The notes: generated from the letters alone by a model not told the origin. 64,000 nucleotides of DNA from an uncultured Gammaproteobacteria bacterium (GCA_905181885.1 CAJIZI010000001.1:854717-918716), one strand, 5' to 3'. Positions 19,611 through 29,766 are shown, counted from the stretch's first letter. Program-made: numbers and translations.

Positions 19611-20655
19611 CTACTCTAATAACGTTAAAAATGCTTTAACTGGCGCGGGTATACCGAGCTGTAATGCATCTCTTATTGTATACCAGCCGAAAATTTTATT
19701 GTTGTCTATCTTCTGGTAGTTATCAGAAGAGTGGACGAGATAGGGGGTAATGTCCAGTTTGAAGTGTGTAAAAACATGGCTGATTGATGTTTGGTGTTGA
19801 ATTTCTTCTGGATTAACTTTAAGTTTTTCCTGGCTAAAAGATACGAGATTGATAGGGCAATCGAACTCTGGAAAACTCCAAAGCCCACCCCATATTCCGT
19901 TGTTAGGCCTTTGTTCAAGTAGAATTTTACCATTATTTGATTGAGCTATTAGCCAGTGGCTTTGACGTGTAGGAATTTCTTTTTTAGGCTTTGATGTAGG
20001 AAAGAGCTCAGGTGTTCCCAATTGAAATGCTTTGCAATCTTCATGTAAGGGACATTGTAAACAAAGTGGTTTATTGCGCTTGCAAATAGTCGCGCCAAGA
20101 TCCATTTGCGCTTGAGTATAATGTGTAATGCGTTTTTCAGGTAGCAAGCTTTCGGCTATTTTCCACAGCTTCTGTTCTACAGGCTTTTTCCCCGGCCAGC
20201 CTGAAATAGCAGTATACCGAGCCAAAACACGTTTTACATTGCCGTCTAATATTGGGTGTTTTTGTTGGTGGGCTAGAGCCATTATTGCGCCTGCAGTGGA
20301 GCGACCAATACCGGGTAATGCTATTAATTCATCAATCGAGAATGGCATTTCTGCTTTGTGTTGTCTGACAAGGATATTAGCCGCTTTATGTAAGTTTCTG
20401 GCTCTTGCGTAATAGCCTAAGCCTGCCCACAATGCTAAAATGTCATCGAGTTTAGCGCTCGCAAGGGCTAGTAATATCGGCGTATTGTGTAATGAAACGC
20501 AAATAGTAAGGGATAACAGTTGATACTTGTGTCTGCTGAAGCATGATCTCGGATAACCAAACATGGTAAGGGCTAATGTCATGTTGCCATGGCAAGTCTT
20601 TTCGACCATGAATGTCATACCAGTCTAGCAATCGTTCGTGAAAAGGAGCAGTCAC
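19611..20655 (-). CDS. mutY: A/G-specific adenine DNA glycosylase MutY, interrupted by one frameshift
   Basis: Two minus-strand segments (20655-20452 and the frame ending at 19611) give one MutY of about 347 residues. MutY removes adenine mispaired with 8-oxoguanine. The catalytic Glu lies in LSEIMLQQTQV. The helix-hairpin-helix is ELIALPGIGRSTAGAI, the catalytic Asp is in LDGNVKRVLAR, and the FeS cluster cysteines follow C-x6-C-x2-C-x5-C (CKRNKPLCLQCPLHEDC). A NUDIX-like C-terminal domain is present. The frames join near 20455-20475 (ITQYADIT to LASAKLDDIL), a single-base break. The start overlaps the corB stop codon. A real mutY null would cause a mutator phenotype, so a sequencing error is likely. 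Confidence 0.92.
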
Positions 20656-21929
20656 TATCTCTGCTTAGGTTGATTTTCTTTGCGAATACGAACAGTACGG
20701 ATAGTGTTATCAGAAGTTTGCACAACCTCAATAAGGTGGTCTTCAATTCGTAAGCTTACGTTAGGTTCAGGGATGCTTTCCAAATATTCCAGAATCAGAC
20801 CATTGATAGTTTTTGGGCCATCGGTTGGGAGCTGCCAATCATTCTGTCTGTTTATCTCGCGAATATTAGCTGAACCATTGATATAATAACTGCCATCAGC
20901 TTGTGGGTGAATATCTTTATCTTCATCGATATAATCAGCGGTAAACTCACCCACAATTTCACGAAAGATATCTTCCAAGGTAATGAGCCCAATAATGTCA
21001 CCATATTCATCAACAACTAAGCCCGTTCGTCGTTTATGTCGTTGAAACTGAATTAACTGAGTGTTTAAAGGTGTATTTTCAGGAACAAAATAACTAGGCT
21101 TAATAATACTTGTGAGGGTTTCTAATGTTAGATTGTCTTGAGCTAACAGATGAAGTGCTTTACGTACATGTAGTATGCCAATAAGGTTATCCAAACTTGT
21201 CTCATAAACTGGTAACCGGGTGTTAGCACAATAAGAGAGTTGTTTAATGATTTCAGCTAGCGAGGCATTGAGATTTAAGCCATCAATTTCACTCCGAGGC
21301 AGCATTACATCATTAACCGTTACTTTTTCTAAATCGAGAATACTGACAAGCATTTTTTTATGGCGTTTTGGGATCAGACTGCCCGCCTCTTTTAAAGCCA
21401 TCCTTAATTCTTCAGAATTAATAGCATCTGACATGGCTACTTCTGGTGTGACCCCAAAAAATCCAAGCATCCTATTAGTGATGCTGTTAGTAAACCAGAC
21501 TAAAGGATAGAGTAATATTAGTAAGGGTTTTAGTAGAAAACTAGCAGGGAAAGCAATCCGTTCAGGATGAAGAGCTGCTAATGTTTTTGGAGTGACCTCT
21601 GCAAAAAGAAGAATGATGAGAGTCAGGGTGAGAGTTGCCACGGCAATACCATTTTCCCCTAAAAGTTTAACGCCGATAATTGTGGCAATAGCAGAAGCTA
21701 AAATATTTACGAAGTTATTACCGAGTAGAATAAGTCCAATAAGGCGGTCAGGTCGCTTTAAGAGTTCGTTAGCACGAATAGCGCCCGGGTGGCCCTCTTG
21801 TACTAGATGGCGAAGACGATAACGGTTTAATGACATTAAGGCTGTTTCAGAACTAGAGAAAAAAGCAGAAAAAAGCAATAAAATGAATAGAATAGAAAAT
21901 AAAAGTGTGAGCGATGTGGTTTCTAGCAT
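20655..21929 (-). CDS. CNNM/HlyC-CorC family transporter (CorB/YfjD type)
   Basis: A 424-residue protein with an N-terminal DUF21 (CNNM) membrane domain of four helices (SSSETALMSLNRYRLRHL is the family signature). Two CBS domains follow (about residues 200-320), then a C-terminal CorC/HlyC domain (EYGDIIGLITLEDIFREIVGE). The family takes part in Mg2+/Co2+ transport or efflux. Its neighbours, ypjD and ffh, are arranged as in E. coli yfjD-ypjD-ffh. The stop region overlaps the mutY start. Confidence 0.9.
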   Translation of the reverse strand: MLETTSLTLLFSILFILLLFSAFFSSSETALMSLNRYRLRHLVQEGHPGAIRANELLKRPDRLIGLILLGNNFVNILASAIATIIGVKLLGENGIAVATLTLTLIILLFAEVTPKTLAALHPERIAFPASFLLKPLLILLYPLVWFTNSITNRMLGFFGVTPEVAMSDAINSEELRMALKEAGSLIPKRHKKMLVSILDLEKVTVNDVMLPRSEIDGLNLNASLAEIIKQLSYCANTRLPVYETSLDNLIGILHVRKALHLLAQDNLTLETLTSIIKPSYFVPENTPLNTQLIQFQRHKRRTGLVVDEYGDIIGLITLEDIFREIVGEFTADYIDEDKDIHPQADGSYYINGSANIREINRQNDWQLPTDGPKTINGLILEYLESIPEPNVSLRIEDHLIEVVQTSDNTIRTVRIRKENQPKQR

Positions 21930-21953
21930 AGTGATATTTCTTGAGCAGCCTAT

Positions 21954-22751
21954 TTAGCGAACTAAAATATATTCTAAGACGAGTTTGCTACCAAAGTACG
22001 CTAGAACAAGAAATAAGAACCCAACCAATGTCCATTTTATGGCCGTTTGTCCTCGCCATCCATGACGCCAACGGCCCCAGAGTAAAGTCGCAAAAACACA
22101 CCAAGCAATGAGTGAGAGTATTGTTTTATGAGCTAAATGCTGGATAAAAATATCATTAAGAAATACAAAACCAGTTATTAATCCTCCAGTTAGTAGAATA
22201 AAGCCACCAATGATTAGTTGAAATAAGCTGAGTTCCATAGATTGCAAGGGTGGTAGCTTTCTCATAATCCCGGCAACATGTCGTTGGTGTAACTGCTGCT
22301 CTTGAATAGCTAGTACGCCAGCTTGTAGAGCTGCTAGTGTAAACAAACTGTATGCCGAAAGGGATAATAAAACGTGCCACTCTAGCGCTGGCGTAGATAA
22401 CCCTTGAACCTGATTAGCTGGCAAGCTGGCCTTCAAGATCAATGTCAAAGCTACGAGAGGGTAGATTAGCATGCCAGGATGGGCTTGCTTAGATCTGAGT
22501 CCTATGGCGTAAGCAAAAAAAGCCATGATCCAAGCTACGAGGGTCATCATACTTAGAAGGCTTAAATCCCAGCCACCTGCGGACTTCATAGTAAAAAAGA
22601 TGTCAGCACCATGAAAGATAAGAGCTAAAATTGTCATAATACTGACAGGAAGTACGATAGTATCGCTTAGCTCGCGCTGGAAAAAATGGCGAATTAGGAT
22701 GGCACTACAGGTCAGGTATAACAATAGGGCTAGAGCATTGGCTAGGGCCAT
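21954..22751 (-). CDS. ypjD: Cytochrome c assembly (CcsA-like) inner-membrane protein YpjD
   Basis: A 265-residue polytopic protein with about eight hydrophobic helices. The segment around ALEWHVLLSLSAYSLFTLAALQAG and the later LAHKTILSLIAWCVFATLLWGR match the HemX/CcsA-like YpjD family, with histidines at the positions where CcsA relatives ligand haem. E. coli YpjD has been linked to membrane stress tolerance; the exact function is uncertain. It is transcribed divergently from ffh and 24 bp upstream of the corB-like gene. Confidence 0.88.
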   Translation of the reverse strand: MALANALALLLYLTCSAILIRHFFQRELSDTIVLPVSIMTILALIFHGADIFFTMKSAGGWDLSLLSMMTLVAWIMAFFAYAIGLRSKQAHPGMLIYPLVALTLILKASLPANQVQGLSTPALEWHVLLSLSAYSLFTLAALQAGVLAIQEQQLHQRHVAGIMRKLPPLQSMELSLFQLIIGGFILLTGGLITGFVFLNDIFIQHLAHKTILSLIAWCVFATLLWGRWRHGWRGQTAIKWTLVGFLFLVLAYFGSKLVLEYILVR

Positions 22752-22873
22752 TAATAATTTTCCATATCAAGCATTAAAGTATTTGTCATTCATGAATGAT
22801 AAACGATGTAATCCGATTCCTACTAATATATCAGTTATAATTGGAGATAACTGTGTTAATGAATGAGTGAGCC

Positions 22874-24241
22874 ATGTTTGATAGTTTAACTGATCGCCTC
22901 AGCGGTACATTACAAAAACTTCGTGGTCAGGGCCGACTGACTGAAAATAATATTAAAGATAGCCTACGTGAAGTTCGCATGGCCCTTCTTGAAGCTGATG
23001 TTGCTTTAACGGTGGTCAAGAGTTTTATTGACCGTGTGAAAGAACGAGCGGTGGGGCAGGACGTCATTCGAAGCTTGACTCCAGGTCAAGCATTAATAAA
23101 AATTGTCAATGATGAGCTAGTGGCAGTTATGGGGGATGCGAATGAATCGCTTAACCTTAATATGCAACCGCCTGCAGTAATAATGATGGCAGGTTTACAA
23201 GGCGCAGGTAAAACTACCAGTGTTGCTAAGCTGGCCAGATGGCTTAAAGAAAGCGAAAAGAAATCTGTCATGGTAGCCAGTGCAGATATATATAGACCGG
23301 CAGCAATTGAGCAATTAAAAACATTAGCACTTGAAGTCGAAGCGACTTTTTTCCCGAGTGATAATAGCCAAAAACCAGTAGCGATAGCACAAGCAGCGAT
23401 AGCTGAAGCAAAGTTAAAGTTTATTGATGTCGTTATTATTGACACTGCTGGTCGTCAGGCGATCGATGAAGTCATGATGAGTGAGATCAAAGAGCTCCAT
23501 CTTGCTATCAATCCAATCGAAACCTTATTCACTGTAGACAGTATGACGGGCCAAGATGCAGCTGTCACGGCGAAAGCATTTAATGAAGCCTTGCCGATAA
23601 CAGGTATTATTCTTACTAAAACTGATGGTGATGCTCGTGGTGGTGCAGCACTTTCTATCCGACATGTCACAGGTAAACCAATTAAGTTTATGGGTGTGGG
23701 TGAAAAAACGACAGCACTAGAGCCATTTCATCCTGATCGTGTTGTGTCCAGAATCTTGGGCATGGGAGATGTATTATCGCTGGTCGAAGAAGCTCAGCGT
23801 AAAATGGACCACGGCTCAGCTGAGCAGTTAGCGCAAAAGCTGAAAAAAGGCAAAGGTTTTGATCTCGAGGACTTTAGAGATCAGTTAAGACAAATGGGCA
23901 ATATGGGTGGCATGGCCTCTATGATGGATAAATTGCCGGGGATGAGTGCTATTCCTGCGGCGGCTAAGCAACAAGTTAATGATAAGGAGTTGGCTAGGTT
24001 AGAGGCGATTATCAATTCAATGACTAAAAGAGAACGGAAGAAGCCAGACATAATTAAAGGCTCACGTAAGAAAAGAATTGCGGCAGGTTGTGGTATGAAG
24101 ATCCAAGATGTTAATCGCTTACTTAAACAATTTTCGCAAATGCAAAAGATGATGAAAAAAATGAATCAAAAAGGCGGAATGGCCAAGATGATGCGTGGTT
24201 TGGGTGGTAGGTTTCCATCTGGTGGAGGGATGCCTTTTTAA
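22874..24241 (+). CDS. ffh: Signal recognition particle protein Ffh
   Basis: A 455-residue SRP54-type GTPase which, with 4.5S RNA, delivers membrane proteins to the Sec machinery. Domain order: N helical bundle (1-90), G domain with GLQGAGKTT (about 107-115), DTAGRQ, TKTDGDARGGAALS and GVGEK, then a methionine-rich M domain (from about 325), with the RNA-binding SRKKRIAAGCG segment. The length is normal. It is divergent from ypjD and leads the ribosomal operon rpsP-rimM-trmD-rplS. Confidence 0.97.
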   Translation: MFDSLTDRLSGTLQKLRGQGRLTENNIKDSLREVRMALLEADVALTVVKSFIDRVKERAVGQDVIRSLTPGQALIKIVNDELVAVMGDANESLNLNMQPPAVIMMAGLQGAGKTTSVAKLARWLKESEKKSVMVASADIYRPAAIEQLKTLALEVEATFFPSDNSQKPVAIAQAAIAEAKLKFIDVVIIDTAGRQAIDEVMMSEIKELHLAINPIETLFTVDSMTGQDAAVTAKAFNEALPITGIILTKTDGDARGGAALSIRHVTGKPIKFMGVGEKTTALEPFHPDRVVSRILGMGDVLSLVEEAQRKMDHGSAEQLAQKLKKGKGFDLEDFRDQLRQMGNMGGMASMMDKLPGMSAIPAAAKQQVNDKELARLEAIINSMTKRERKKPDIIKGSRKKRIAAGCGMKIQDVNRLLKQFSQMQKMMKKMNQKGGMAKMMRGLGGRFPSGGGMPF

Positions 24242-24326
24242 GACAAGCTCAATTTAAGCTTTTCAAATGCAATATAAGTGCGTAAAATGTTTCTGTTTTT
24301 CGCTCCCGTTTTCAACAGGCAGAAAT

Positions 24327-24578
24327 ATGGTCACAATTAGAATGTCACGCAGCGGTGCTAAAAAGCGCCCTTACTATAATGTTGTTGTTGCAGACTCACG
24401 TAATAAACGTGATGGACGCTGTATTGAGCGTGTAGGTTTCTTCAATCCCTTAGCGCAAGGTCAAGAAGAAACATTACGTCTTGATTTGGAACGTATCAAA
24501 CATTGGGTAAACCTAGGTGCGCAAACATCTGAACGTGTTGCAAGTTTGGTTATGCAAGCCCAAAAAACAGCAGCATAA
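24327..24578 (+). CDS. rpsP: 30S ribosomal protein S16
   Basis: An 83-residue S16. The frame is open from 24267, but the ATG at 24327 gives the universal start [18 protein letters not shown], so it is chosen. [19 protein letters not shown] is diagnostic. It follows ffh by 85 bp and is the first gene of the rpsP-rimM-trmD-rplS ribosomal operon. Confidence 0.97.
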   Translation: MVTIRMSRSGAKKRPYYNVVVADSRNKRDGRCIERVGFFNPLAQGQEETLRLDLERIKHWVNLGAQTSERVASLVMQAQKTAA

Positions 24579-24599
24579 GTTATTACAGAGGATACTAGT

Positions 24600-25118
24600 A
24601 TTCAGACTACCGAGACTTTTATACCGGTTGGGAAGATTGCTGGTGTGTTTGGAATCAAAGGTTGGATGAAGGTATTTTCATTCACTGATCCTAGAAAAAA
24701 CATATTAAGTTATTCCCCGCTCTACCTTTTTACAAAAGGACAGTGGATTGAAGCAAAAGTGACTGATGGGCGTGTTCAAGGTAAGGGTATCGTCATTGCA
24801 TTCGACAATATTGCGGAACCGGATGATGTTTTACCATTGATTGGTAAGGAGTTGGCTATCAAAGAGCATCAGTTAAAGCCAACCGAGAAAGATGAGTTTT
24901 ATTGGTCTGATTTAACGGGCTTAGAGGTGGTAAATTTGAACGGTGTTCATCTGGGTCATGTAGATAGCATAGTCGAAACTGGTGCACATGATGTATTGTT
25001 GGTAAAAGACAAAGCACAAAATACGCAGCGTCTAATCCCTTTTGTAATGGGAGAGACTGTTAAAGAGGTCAGCTTGATTAACAGTGTTATACGGGTTGAT
25101 TGGGAATTAGATTATTGA
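24600..25118 (+). CDS. rimM: 16S rRNA processing protein RimM, apparently with an ATT start codon
   Basis: RimM binds S19 and helps to mature the 3' head domain of 16S rRNA. The core begins FIPVGKIAGVFGIKGWMKV, but between the rpsP stop (24576-24578) and the GTG at 24645 the frame contains no ATG, GTG or TTG. The GTG would remove the first beta strand (VGKIAG). An ATT at 24600 stands 7 bases after AGAGGA and gives a normal length of 172 residues, so I take it as the start. The PRC-barrel domain (DEFYWSDLTGLEVVN) fills the C-terminal half. The alternative is a sequencing substitution of a real ATG. Confidence 0.9.
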   Translation: MQTTETFIPVGKIAGVFGIKGWMKVFSFTDPRKNILSYSPLYLFTKGQWIEAKVTDGRVQGKGIVIAFDNIAEPDDVLPLIGKELAIKEHQLKPTEKDEFYWSDLTGLEVVNLNGVHLGHVDSIVETGAHDVLLVKDKAQNTQRLIPFVMGETVKEVSLINSVIRVDWELDY

Positions 25119-25127
25119 GGTAACATC

Positions 25128-25877
25128 ATGCGCGTAGGTGTAGTGTCACTGTTTCCTCAAATGTTTGATGCAATAACGCAGTACGGTGTTACTAGCAGAG
25201 CAGTTAATCAAAAAAAGTTGATATTAGACTATTGGAATCCGCGTGACTTTACTCAGGATAGGCACGAAACAGTAGATGATAGACCTTATGGTGGTGGCCC
25301 TGGAATGGTGATGAAAGTTGAGCCATTGCAACAAGCCATTTATACTGCAAAGCAGAAGTTGGGATACGAAGCAAAAGTAATTTGTATGTCACCACAAGGG
25401 CGGCGGTTAGACCAGCAAGGTTTATTGGAACTAGTAACAAGAGATGCAATGATTTTAGTTGCAGGACGCTATGAAGGTATTGATGAGCGTCTTATAGAAA
25501 AAGAGATTGATGAGGAATGGTCTATTGGTGACTATGTTCTCAGTGGGGGTGAACTTGCAGCCATGGTTATGGTAGACGGTATGGCAAGATTACTACCAGG
25601 TGTGTTGGGTGATGAGGAATCAGCAAAGCAAGATTCTTTTATGGCGGGATTATTAGACCATCCACACTATACACGCCCAGAAAATTTGGCTGAGCAAGCT
25701 GTACCCAGTGTGTTATTGGGTGGCGATCATAAGGCGATACGAAAGTGGCGCCTTAAACAGTCGATAGGACGAACTTGGTTAAGGCGACCTGATTTGTTGG
25801 CAGTGATGACACTGGATGATGAGCAGAGAGTATTATTAGAACAATTTATTGCCGAATATAGGCATGAAGAGAAGTAG
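25128..25877 (+). CDS. trmD: tRNA (guanosine(37)-N1)-methyltransferase TrmD
   Basis: A 249-residue SPOUT-class methyltransferase which makes m1G37 in tRNAs reading CNN codons, including tRNA-Pro, one of which is encoded in this window. Key segments: the start [27 protein letters not shown], the knot-forming cofactor loop [13 protein letters not shown], and [15 protein letters not shown]. The catalytic Asp is in the [16 protein letters not shown] region. It starts 9 bp after rimM. Confidence 0.97.
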   Translation: MRVGVVSLFPQMFDAITQYGVTSRAVNQKKLILDYWNPRDFTQDRHETVDDRPYGGGPGMVMKVEPLQQAIYTAKQKLGYEAKVICMSPQGRRLDQQGLLELVTRDAMILVAGRYEGIDERLIEKEIDEEWSIGDYVLSGGELAAMVMVDGMARLLPGVLGDEESAKQDSFMAGLLDHPHYTRPENLAEQAVPSVLLGGDHKAIRKWRLKQSIGRTWLRRPDLLAVMTLDDEQRVLLEQFIAEYRHEEK

Positions 25878-25894
25878 GAATTAGGAGTAGTACA

Positions 25895-26239
25895 ATGAGT
25901 AATATTATTGAACAGCTAAATGCTGAACAAATGAGACAGGATATTCCTGCCTTTTCTTCAGGCGATACTGTTGTGGTAAAAGTTAAAATAAAAGAAGGCG
26001 ATCGTGAACGCGAACAGGCCTTTGAAGGTGTTGTAATTGCAAAACGAAACCGTGGTCTACACTCAGCATTCACGGTACGTAAAATATCGAATGGTGTTGG
26101 TGTTGAACGTGTTTTTCAAACACATAGCCTTGCTGTTGCAAGTCTTGAAGTTATTCGCCGCGGTGATGTTAGACGCGCCAAACTTTACTACCTACGTGAA
26201 TTAACAGGTAAAGCTGCACGTATAAAAGAAAAACTGTAA
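25895..26239 (+). CDS. rplS: 50S ribosomal protein L19
   Basis: A 114-residue L19, located at the 30S-50S interface. Typical stretches are [36 protein letters not shown] and VERVFQTHS, ending in a basic tail. It begins 17 bp after trmD and closes the operon, since a strong terminator follows. Confidence 0.97.
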   Translation: MSNIIEQLNAEQMRQDIPAFSSGDTVVVKVKIKEGDREREQAFEGVVIAKRNRGLHSAFTVRKISNGVGVERVFQTHSLAVASLEVIRRGDVRRAKLYYLRELTGKAARIKEKL

Positions 26240-26281
26240 TTATAGAATAATTAAGTATCATAACTGATGCTTAATTGGTTG

Positions 26282-26320
26282 AAAAAAGGGTATAGCTGCT
26301 AGCAGTTATGCCCTTTTTTA
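26282..26320 (+). terminator. Intrinsic terminator of the rpsP-rimM-trmD-rplS operon
   Basis: Hairpin with arms AAAAAAGGGTATA and ATGCCCTTTTTT around a central CTGCTAGCAG palindrome, followed by a T-run. It lies 43 bases after the rplS stop and before the ogt promoter region. Confidence 0.85.
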
Positions 26321-26358
26321 ATGCGGTAAAATTGGGCTAGGTTAGGTATGATGATTAC

Positions 26359-26856
26359 ATGACTCAAAGCCAAAAAAAACATTGCCAACAGTTTGTACTT
26401 AATTTACCAGCAAGCCCGATTAAACGTTTGTTACTTGAAACAGATGGTAAAGTTATTCAGGGTGTTTCGGTGTTGTTTGATGATGAGATGTCGGAAGAAC
26501 CTCTGACTGATGTGCCTGAATATTTAAGTGTCATTGCGGAACAATTACGTGATTATAGCCTGCAAGCACACAATAAGTGGCTGGTAGATTTACCAGAGAA
26601 AGGAACGCTTTTCCAACGTAAGGTTTGGTGTTACCTGCAAAATATTCCCATGGGTACAACTCAGAGTTACGGGCAAGTAGCTAAAGTTTTAAATAGTTCA
26701 GCTAGAGCAGTAGGTAATGCGTGCCGTCAAAACCCATTTTTATTAATTATACCGTGCCATCGAGTCGTTAAAAGCACAGGGATTGGTGGTTTTGGCGGTA
26801 AAGTAGATGGCGAAGCTCTAGCAATCAAGCATTGGTTATTGGCTCATGAAAAATAA
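26359..26856 (+). CDS. ogt: Methylated-DNA--[protein]-cysteine S-methyltransferase
   Basis: A 165-residue O6-alkylguanine-DNA alkyltransferase, which transfers the alkyl group from damaged guanine to its own cysteine. The active site PCHRVV (Cys about 135), the recognition helix segment SYGQVAKVL and the RAVGNACRQNP stretch are present. There is no Ada N-terminal domain, so it is Ogt-like. It overlaps the start of xerD by 11 bp, which indicates translational coupling. Confidence 0.94.
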   Translation: MTQSQKKHCQQFVLNLPASPIKRLLLETDGKVIQGVSVLFDDEMSEEPLTDVPEYLSVIAEQLRDYSLQAHNKWLVDLPEKGTLFQRKVWCYLQNIPMGTTQSYGQVAKVLNSSARAVGNACRQNPFLLIIPCHRVVKSTGIGGFGGKVDGEALAIKHWLLAHEK

Positions 26857-27757
26857 GCAGGAATATGAAGTGATACCGCATCATTTGCAGTCATTTTTAG
26901 ATGCTTTATGGTTAGAATCAGGTTTAAGTAATAATACTATAGATGCATATAGGCGAGATTTATTAGCTTTTGCAAGTTGGTTAAAAGAAGATAGCGTTGA
27001 CTTGACCGGTGCATCACGTGAAGATATCCTGCGTTATCAGGGTACTAGGTTGCGAGAAGGTCGGAAAGCGCGCAGTGAGGCGCGATTACTATCAAGCCTT
27101 CGGCGGTTCTATCGTTATTTATGCCGTGAGGAAATACGTGAGTCAGATCCTACTGCTAAAATTGAATCACCACGAATAGGAAGAGCATTACCGAGTGGTT
27201 TAACGGAACAAGAAGTTGAAGCTTTACTAGCTGAACCAGACTGTGGTGTACCTTTAGGGCTTCGTGATCGAGCCATGTTAGAAGTTTTATATGCCAGCGG
27301 GTTACGTGTCTCTGAACTAGTAAACTTGAAGGTAGAGCAAGTCAACATGCGGCAAGGTCTAGTGCGTTGTGTCGGAAAGGGTAATAAAGAGCGGTTGGTA
27401 CCATTGGGAGAAATAGCACTTGATTGGTTACAACGTTATTTACTAGAAGCAAGAGCTGACTTAATATTTGGCTCTGCAACGGATGATTTATTTCCAACTA
27501 GGCGAGGAAAAGCAATGACGAGACAAGCATTTTGGTATTTAATTAAACGCTATGCAATGCAAGCAAGTATTGTTAAACCATTATCTCCCCATACTTTACG
27601 TCATGCTTTTGCAACCCATTTATTGAATCATGGTGCTGATTTACGAGTTGTGCAGCTGCTACTGGGGCATGCTGATTTATCAACAACACAAATATATACG
27701 CATGTCGCACGAGAAAGGTTAAAATCCTTACATGCAACGCATCATCCGAGAGCCTGA
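26846..27757 (+). CDS. xerD: Site-specific tyrosine recombinase XerD
   Basis: A 303-residue tyrosine recombinase that, with XerC and FtsK, resolves chromosome dimers at dif. The N-terminal SAM-like domain occupies residues 10-95. The catalytic residues are Arg in ASGLRVSELV, Lys in GKGNKERLVP, His and Arg in HTLRHAFATH, His in LLLGHADLST, and Tyr in TQIYTHV. Sequence and length match XerD more closely than XerC. Together with dsbC downstream it preserves the xerD-dsbC neighbourhood of Gammaproteobacteria, with yajQ in between. Confidence 0.95.
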   Translation: MKNKQEYEVIPHHLQSFLDALWLESGLSNNTIDAYRRDLLAFASWLKEDSVDLTGASREDILRYQGTRLREGRKARSEARLLSSLRRFYRYLCREEIRESDPTAKIESPRIGRALPSGLTEQEVEALLAEPDCGVPLGLRDRAMLEVLYASGLRVSELVNLKVEQVNMRQGLVRCVGKGNKERLVPLGEIALDWLQRYLLEARADLIFGSATDDLFPTRRGKAMTRQAFWYLIKRYAMQASIVKPLSPHTLRHAFATHLLNHGADLRVVQLLLGHADLSTTQIYTHVARERLKSLHATHHPRA

Positions 27758-27799
27758 TGATGTTAGAATATTCATCGTATTATGGAGCTAGAGAATAAA

Positions 27800-28285
27800 A
27801 TGCCTACCTTTGATATTGTGTCCGAAGTGGATAAACATGAATTAACTAATGCAGTTGATCAAGCAAATCGTGAGGTAGATAATCGTTTCGACTTCAGAGG
27901 AACTGACGCCAGTGTTGAACAGTCTGATAAAGTACTAACACTAAATGCTAACAGTGATTTTCAACTTGACCAGCTCCTTGATATTTTACGAATGAAGTTA
28001 ATCAAACGAAAGATTGAAGTTAGTTGTTTGGAAGTCAAAGATTCAATTGGTAATGGCAAAATGAGGAAGCAGGAAGTCATAATACGAGAAGGTATTGATA
28101 AGGATCTTTCACGTAAAATAGTTAAGTTAGTCAAAGAAAGTAAGATCAAAGTACAGTCGGCTATACAGGGCGAGAGTGTCCGTATAACCGGCAAGAAGCG
28201 TGATGACCTGCAAGCTGTAATGGCCTTATTGAAAGGTAATGAGAGCCTTGAAATGCCCCTACAATACAATAACTTTAGAGATTAG
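27800..28285 (+). CDS. yajQ: YajQ family cyclic-di-GMP-binding protein
   Basis: A 161-residue YajQ/UPF0234 protein. The start at 27800 gives the family N-terminus [11 protein letters not shown]; an in-frame ATG at 27782 would add six atypical residues. Diagnostic stretches are [13 protein letters not shown], and [27 protein letters not shown] sequence near the C-terminus. In Xanthomonas and others the family binds c-di-GMP or nucleotides; its role here is not shown by the sequence. Confidence 0.95.
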   Translation: MPTFDIVSEVDKHELTNAVDQANREVDNRFDFRGTDASVEQSDKVLTLNANSDFQLDQLLDILRMKLIKRKIEVSCLEVKDSIGNGKMRKQEVIIREGIDKDLSRKIVKLVKESKIKVQSAIQGESVRITGKKRDDLQAVMALLKGNESLEMPLQYNNFRD

Positions 28286-28293
28286 TTGCCCCT

Positions 28294-28999
28294 ATGCTAA
28301 AACACTTCTATTTATACATCTCTTTACTGAGCCACAATGAGCTTAGCGCAGGCTGATGTGGTTTTAAAAGATAAATTAGAAGCACTTCTACCGGGTATGA
28401 TAGTCCAGAGTTTGGAGCCACTGGAAAATACTGGCTTATATGAAGCTTTGGTTGACGGTGAAATAATTTACTTTTCAAAAGATGGCCGTTATGTATTTCA
28501 AGGCGATATTATAGAAATAGAGTCTCGTCAAAATATTACTGAGAATAAGCGGATAGGTTTAAAAAAGGAAGTACTAGCCTCATTTAATGAAGCCGATATG
28601 ATTATATTTGAGCCTGAAAAAACAAATCATACGTTAACTGTATTTACTGATATAGATTGTGGCTACTGTCGTAAGTTACATCAGCAAATGTCGGAATATA
28701 ATGCTCTAGGCATTAAGGTTCGTTATATGGCTTTCCCAAGGTCAGGCATAGATTCTGAATCATTTGATAAAGCAGTCAATGTATGGTGTGCCGATGACCG
28801 TAAACAAGCGATGACAGACTCAAAATCAGGAGCGAACATAGAGGTAAATAAATGTGATAACCCTATCAAAGATCATTTCGAAGCAGGCCGACGATTGGGA
28901 GTCACTGGTACTCCGGCGTTGTTTTTAGAGTCGGGTCAACTATTGCCAGGATACATCCCACCTATGCGTTTAAAGAAAATTCTGGATGAACAAGTTTAA
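28294..28999 (+). CDS. dsbC: Thiol:disulfide interchange protein DsbC/DsbG, signal peptide out of frame
   Basis: The mature part (frame from 28337) has an N-terminal dimerisation domain and a thioredoxin fold with the active site CGYC (DIDCGYCRKLH) and the cis-proline loop GVTGTPALF, all typical of DsbC, which isomerises wrong disulfides in the periplasm. That frame begins MSLAQADVV, which retains only the cleavage-site end of a signal peptide. The hydrophobic part (MLKHFYLYISLL) lies just upstream in another frame with its ATG at 28294. One base change around 28327-28336 restores a complete precursor, so I annotate the whole span. A further cysteine pair (C in WCADD and NKCDN) matches the structural disulfide of DsbC. 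Confidence 0.9.
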
Positions 29000-29015
29000 G
29001 GTAATGTGGTTTTCC

Positions 29016-29766
29016 CTATGATAACTTGAGGGTTGTAGCAGTGCTACCCTCAGGAATACGAGGGTCAAATAATTGAAATTGGTAGCCATCAAAAATGATA
29101 AAGCTTGGCTGTTTTTGCCAATCGCCCAAGACAATGCGGTATTGTTCATACCCTAGATCGTGAATAGCTGGCCTATGTGTGTGGCCATGTAATAAGTAAT
29201 TCACACGAAATTTAGCCATTACCCTATCTACTTCCTTATGGTTAACATCCATAATTTCGGCTGATTTATGCTGCTTTTTATGATGACTTTTTTGTCTTTA
29301 TTTTGTCAGAAATACTCTGGCGATAAGTTGCTGGAAGCAATAAAAAAAAATATTGTAAAAAGCGGTTACGGCTCCAGCGACGATAACGTTGATAGCTAAT
29401 ATCATCAATACATAAACTATCCCCATGCATCAATAGAACTTTACATTGGCCTATTTCAATTAAGGTAGGTTCTTGCAATAAGTTCATTCCACTAGAGTCA
29501 GCAAAACCTTTACCTAGCATGAAGTCACGATTGCCAACCATTAAGTAGCATTTAATGCCTACTTGTTTGAGTTTTGTTAGTTGTTCTATCAGTGGCTGAA
29601 ACTCATCAGGCACAATATCATCACCTAACCAGGTATTAAATAAGTCTCCTAATATATAGAGTTGATCTATCTTTGAGGCTTGCTGTGCCAAAAAGTCGAC
29701 AGTGGTCTGAATGAGCTCCGGATTTGAAGGACTTAAGTGCAGGTCTGAAATAAACAGCGTTGACAT
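29016..29766 (-). CDS. lpxH: UDP-2,3-diacylglucosamine diphosphatase LpxH, interrupted by one frameshift
   Basis: Two minus-strand segments give one LpxH of about 250 residues, the lipid A enzyme that hydrolyses UDP-2,3-diacylglucosamine to lipid X. Calcineurin-type metal motifs are present: ISDLHLS, GDLFNTWLGDD (Asn where E. coli has Glu), GNRDFML, MHGDSLC, and in the second segment HGHTHRP. The frames meet at 29253-29280 in an A-rich stretch (KKQHKSAEIMDVN continues the protein). The gene is essential in most Gram-negatives with lipid A, so this break is best explained by a homopolymer sequencing error. Confidence 0.92.

Noticed and set aside
24267..24326. N-terminal extension of rpsP from the upstream ATG
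   Set aside because: S16 universally begins at the [10 protein letters not shown] point, and the 20 extra residues are cysteine-rich and unlike the family.
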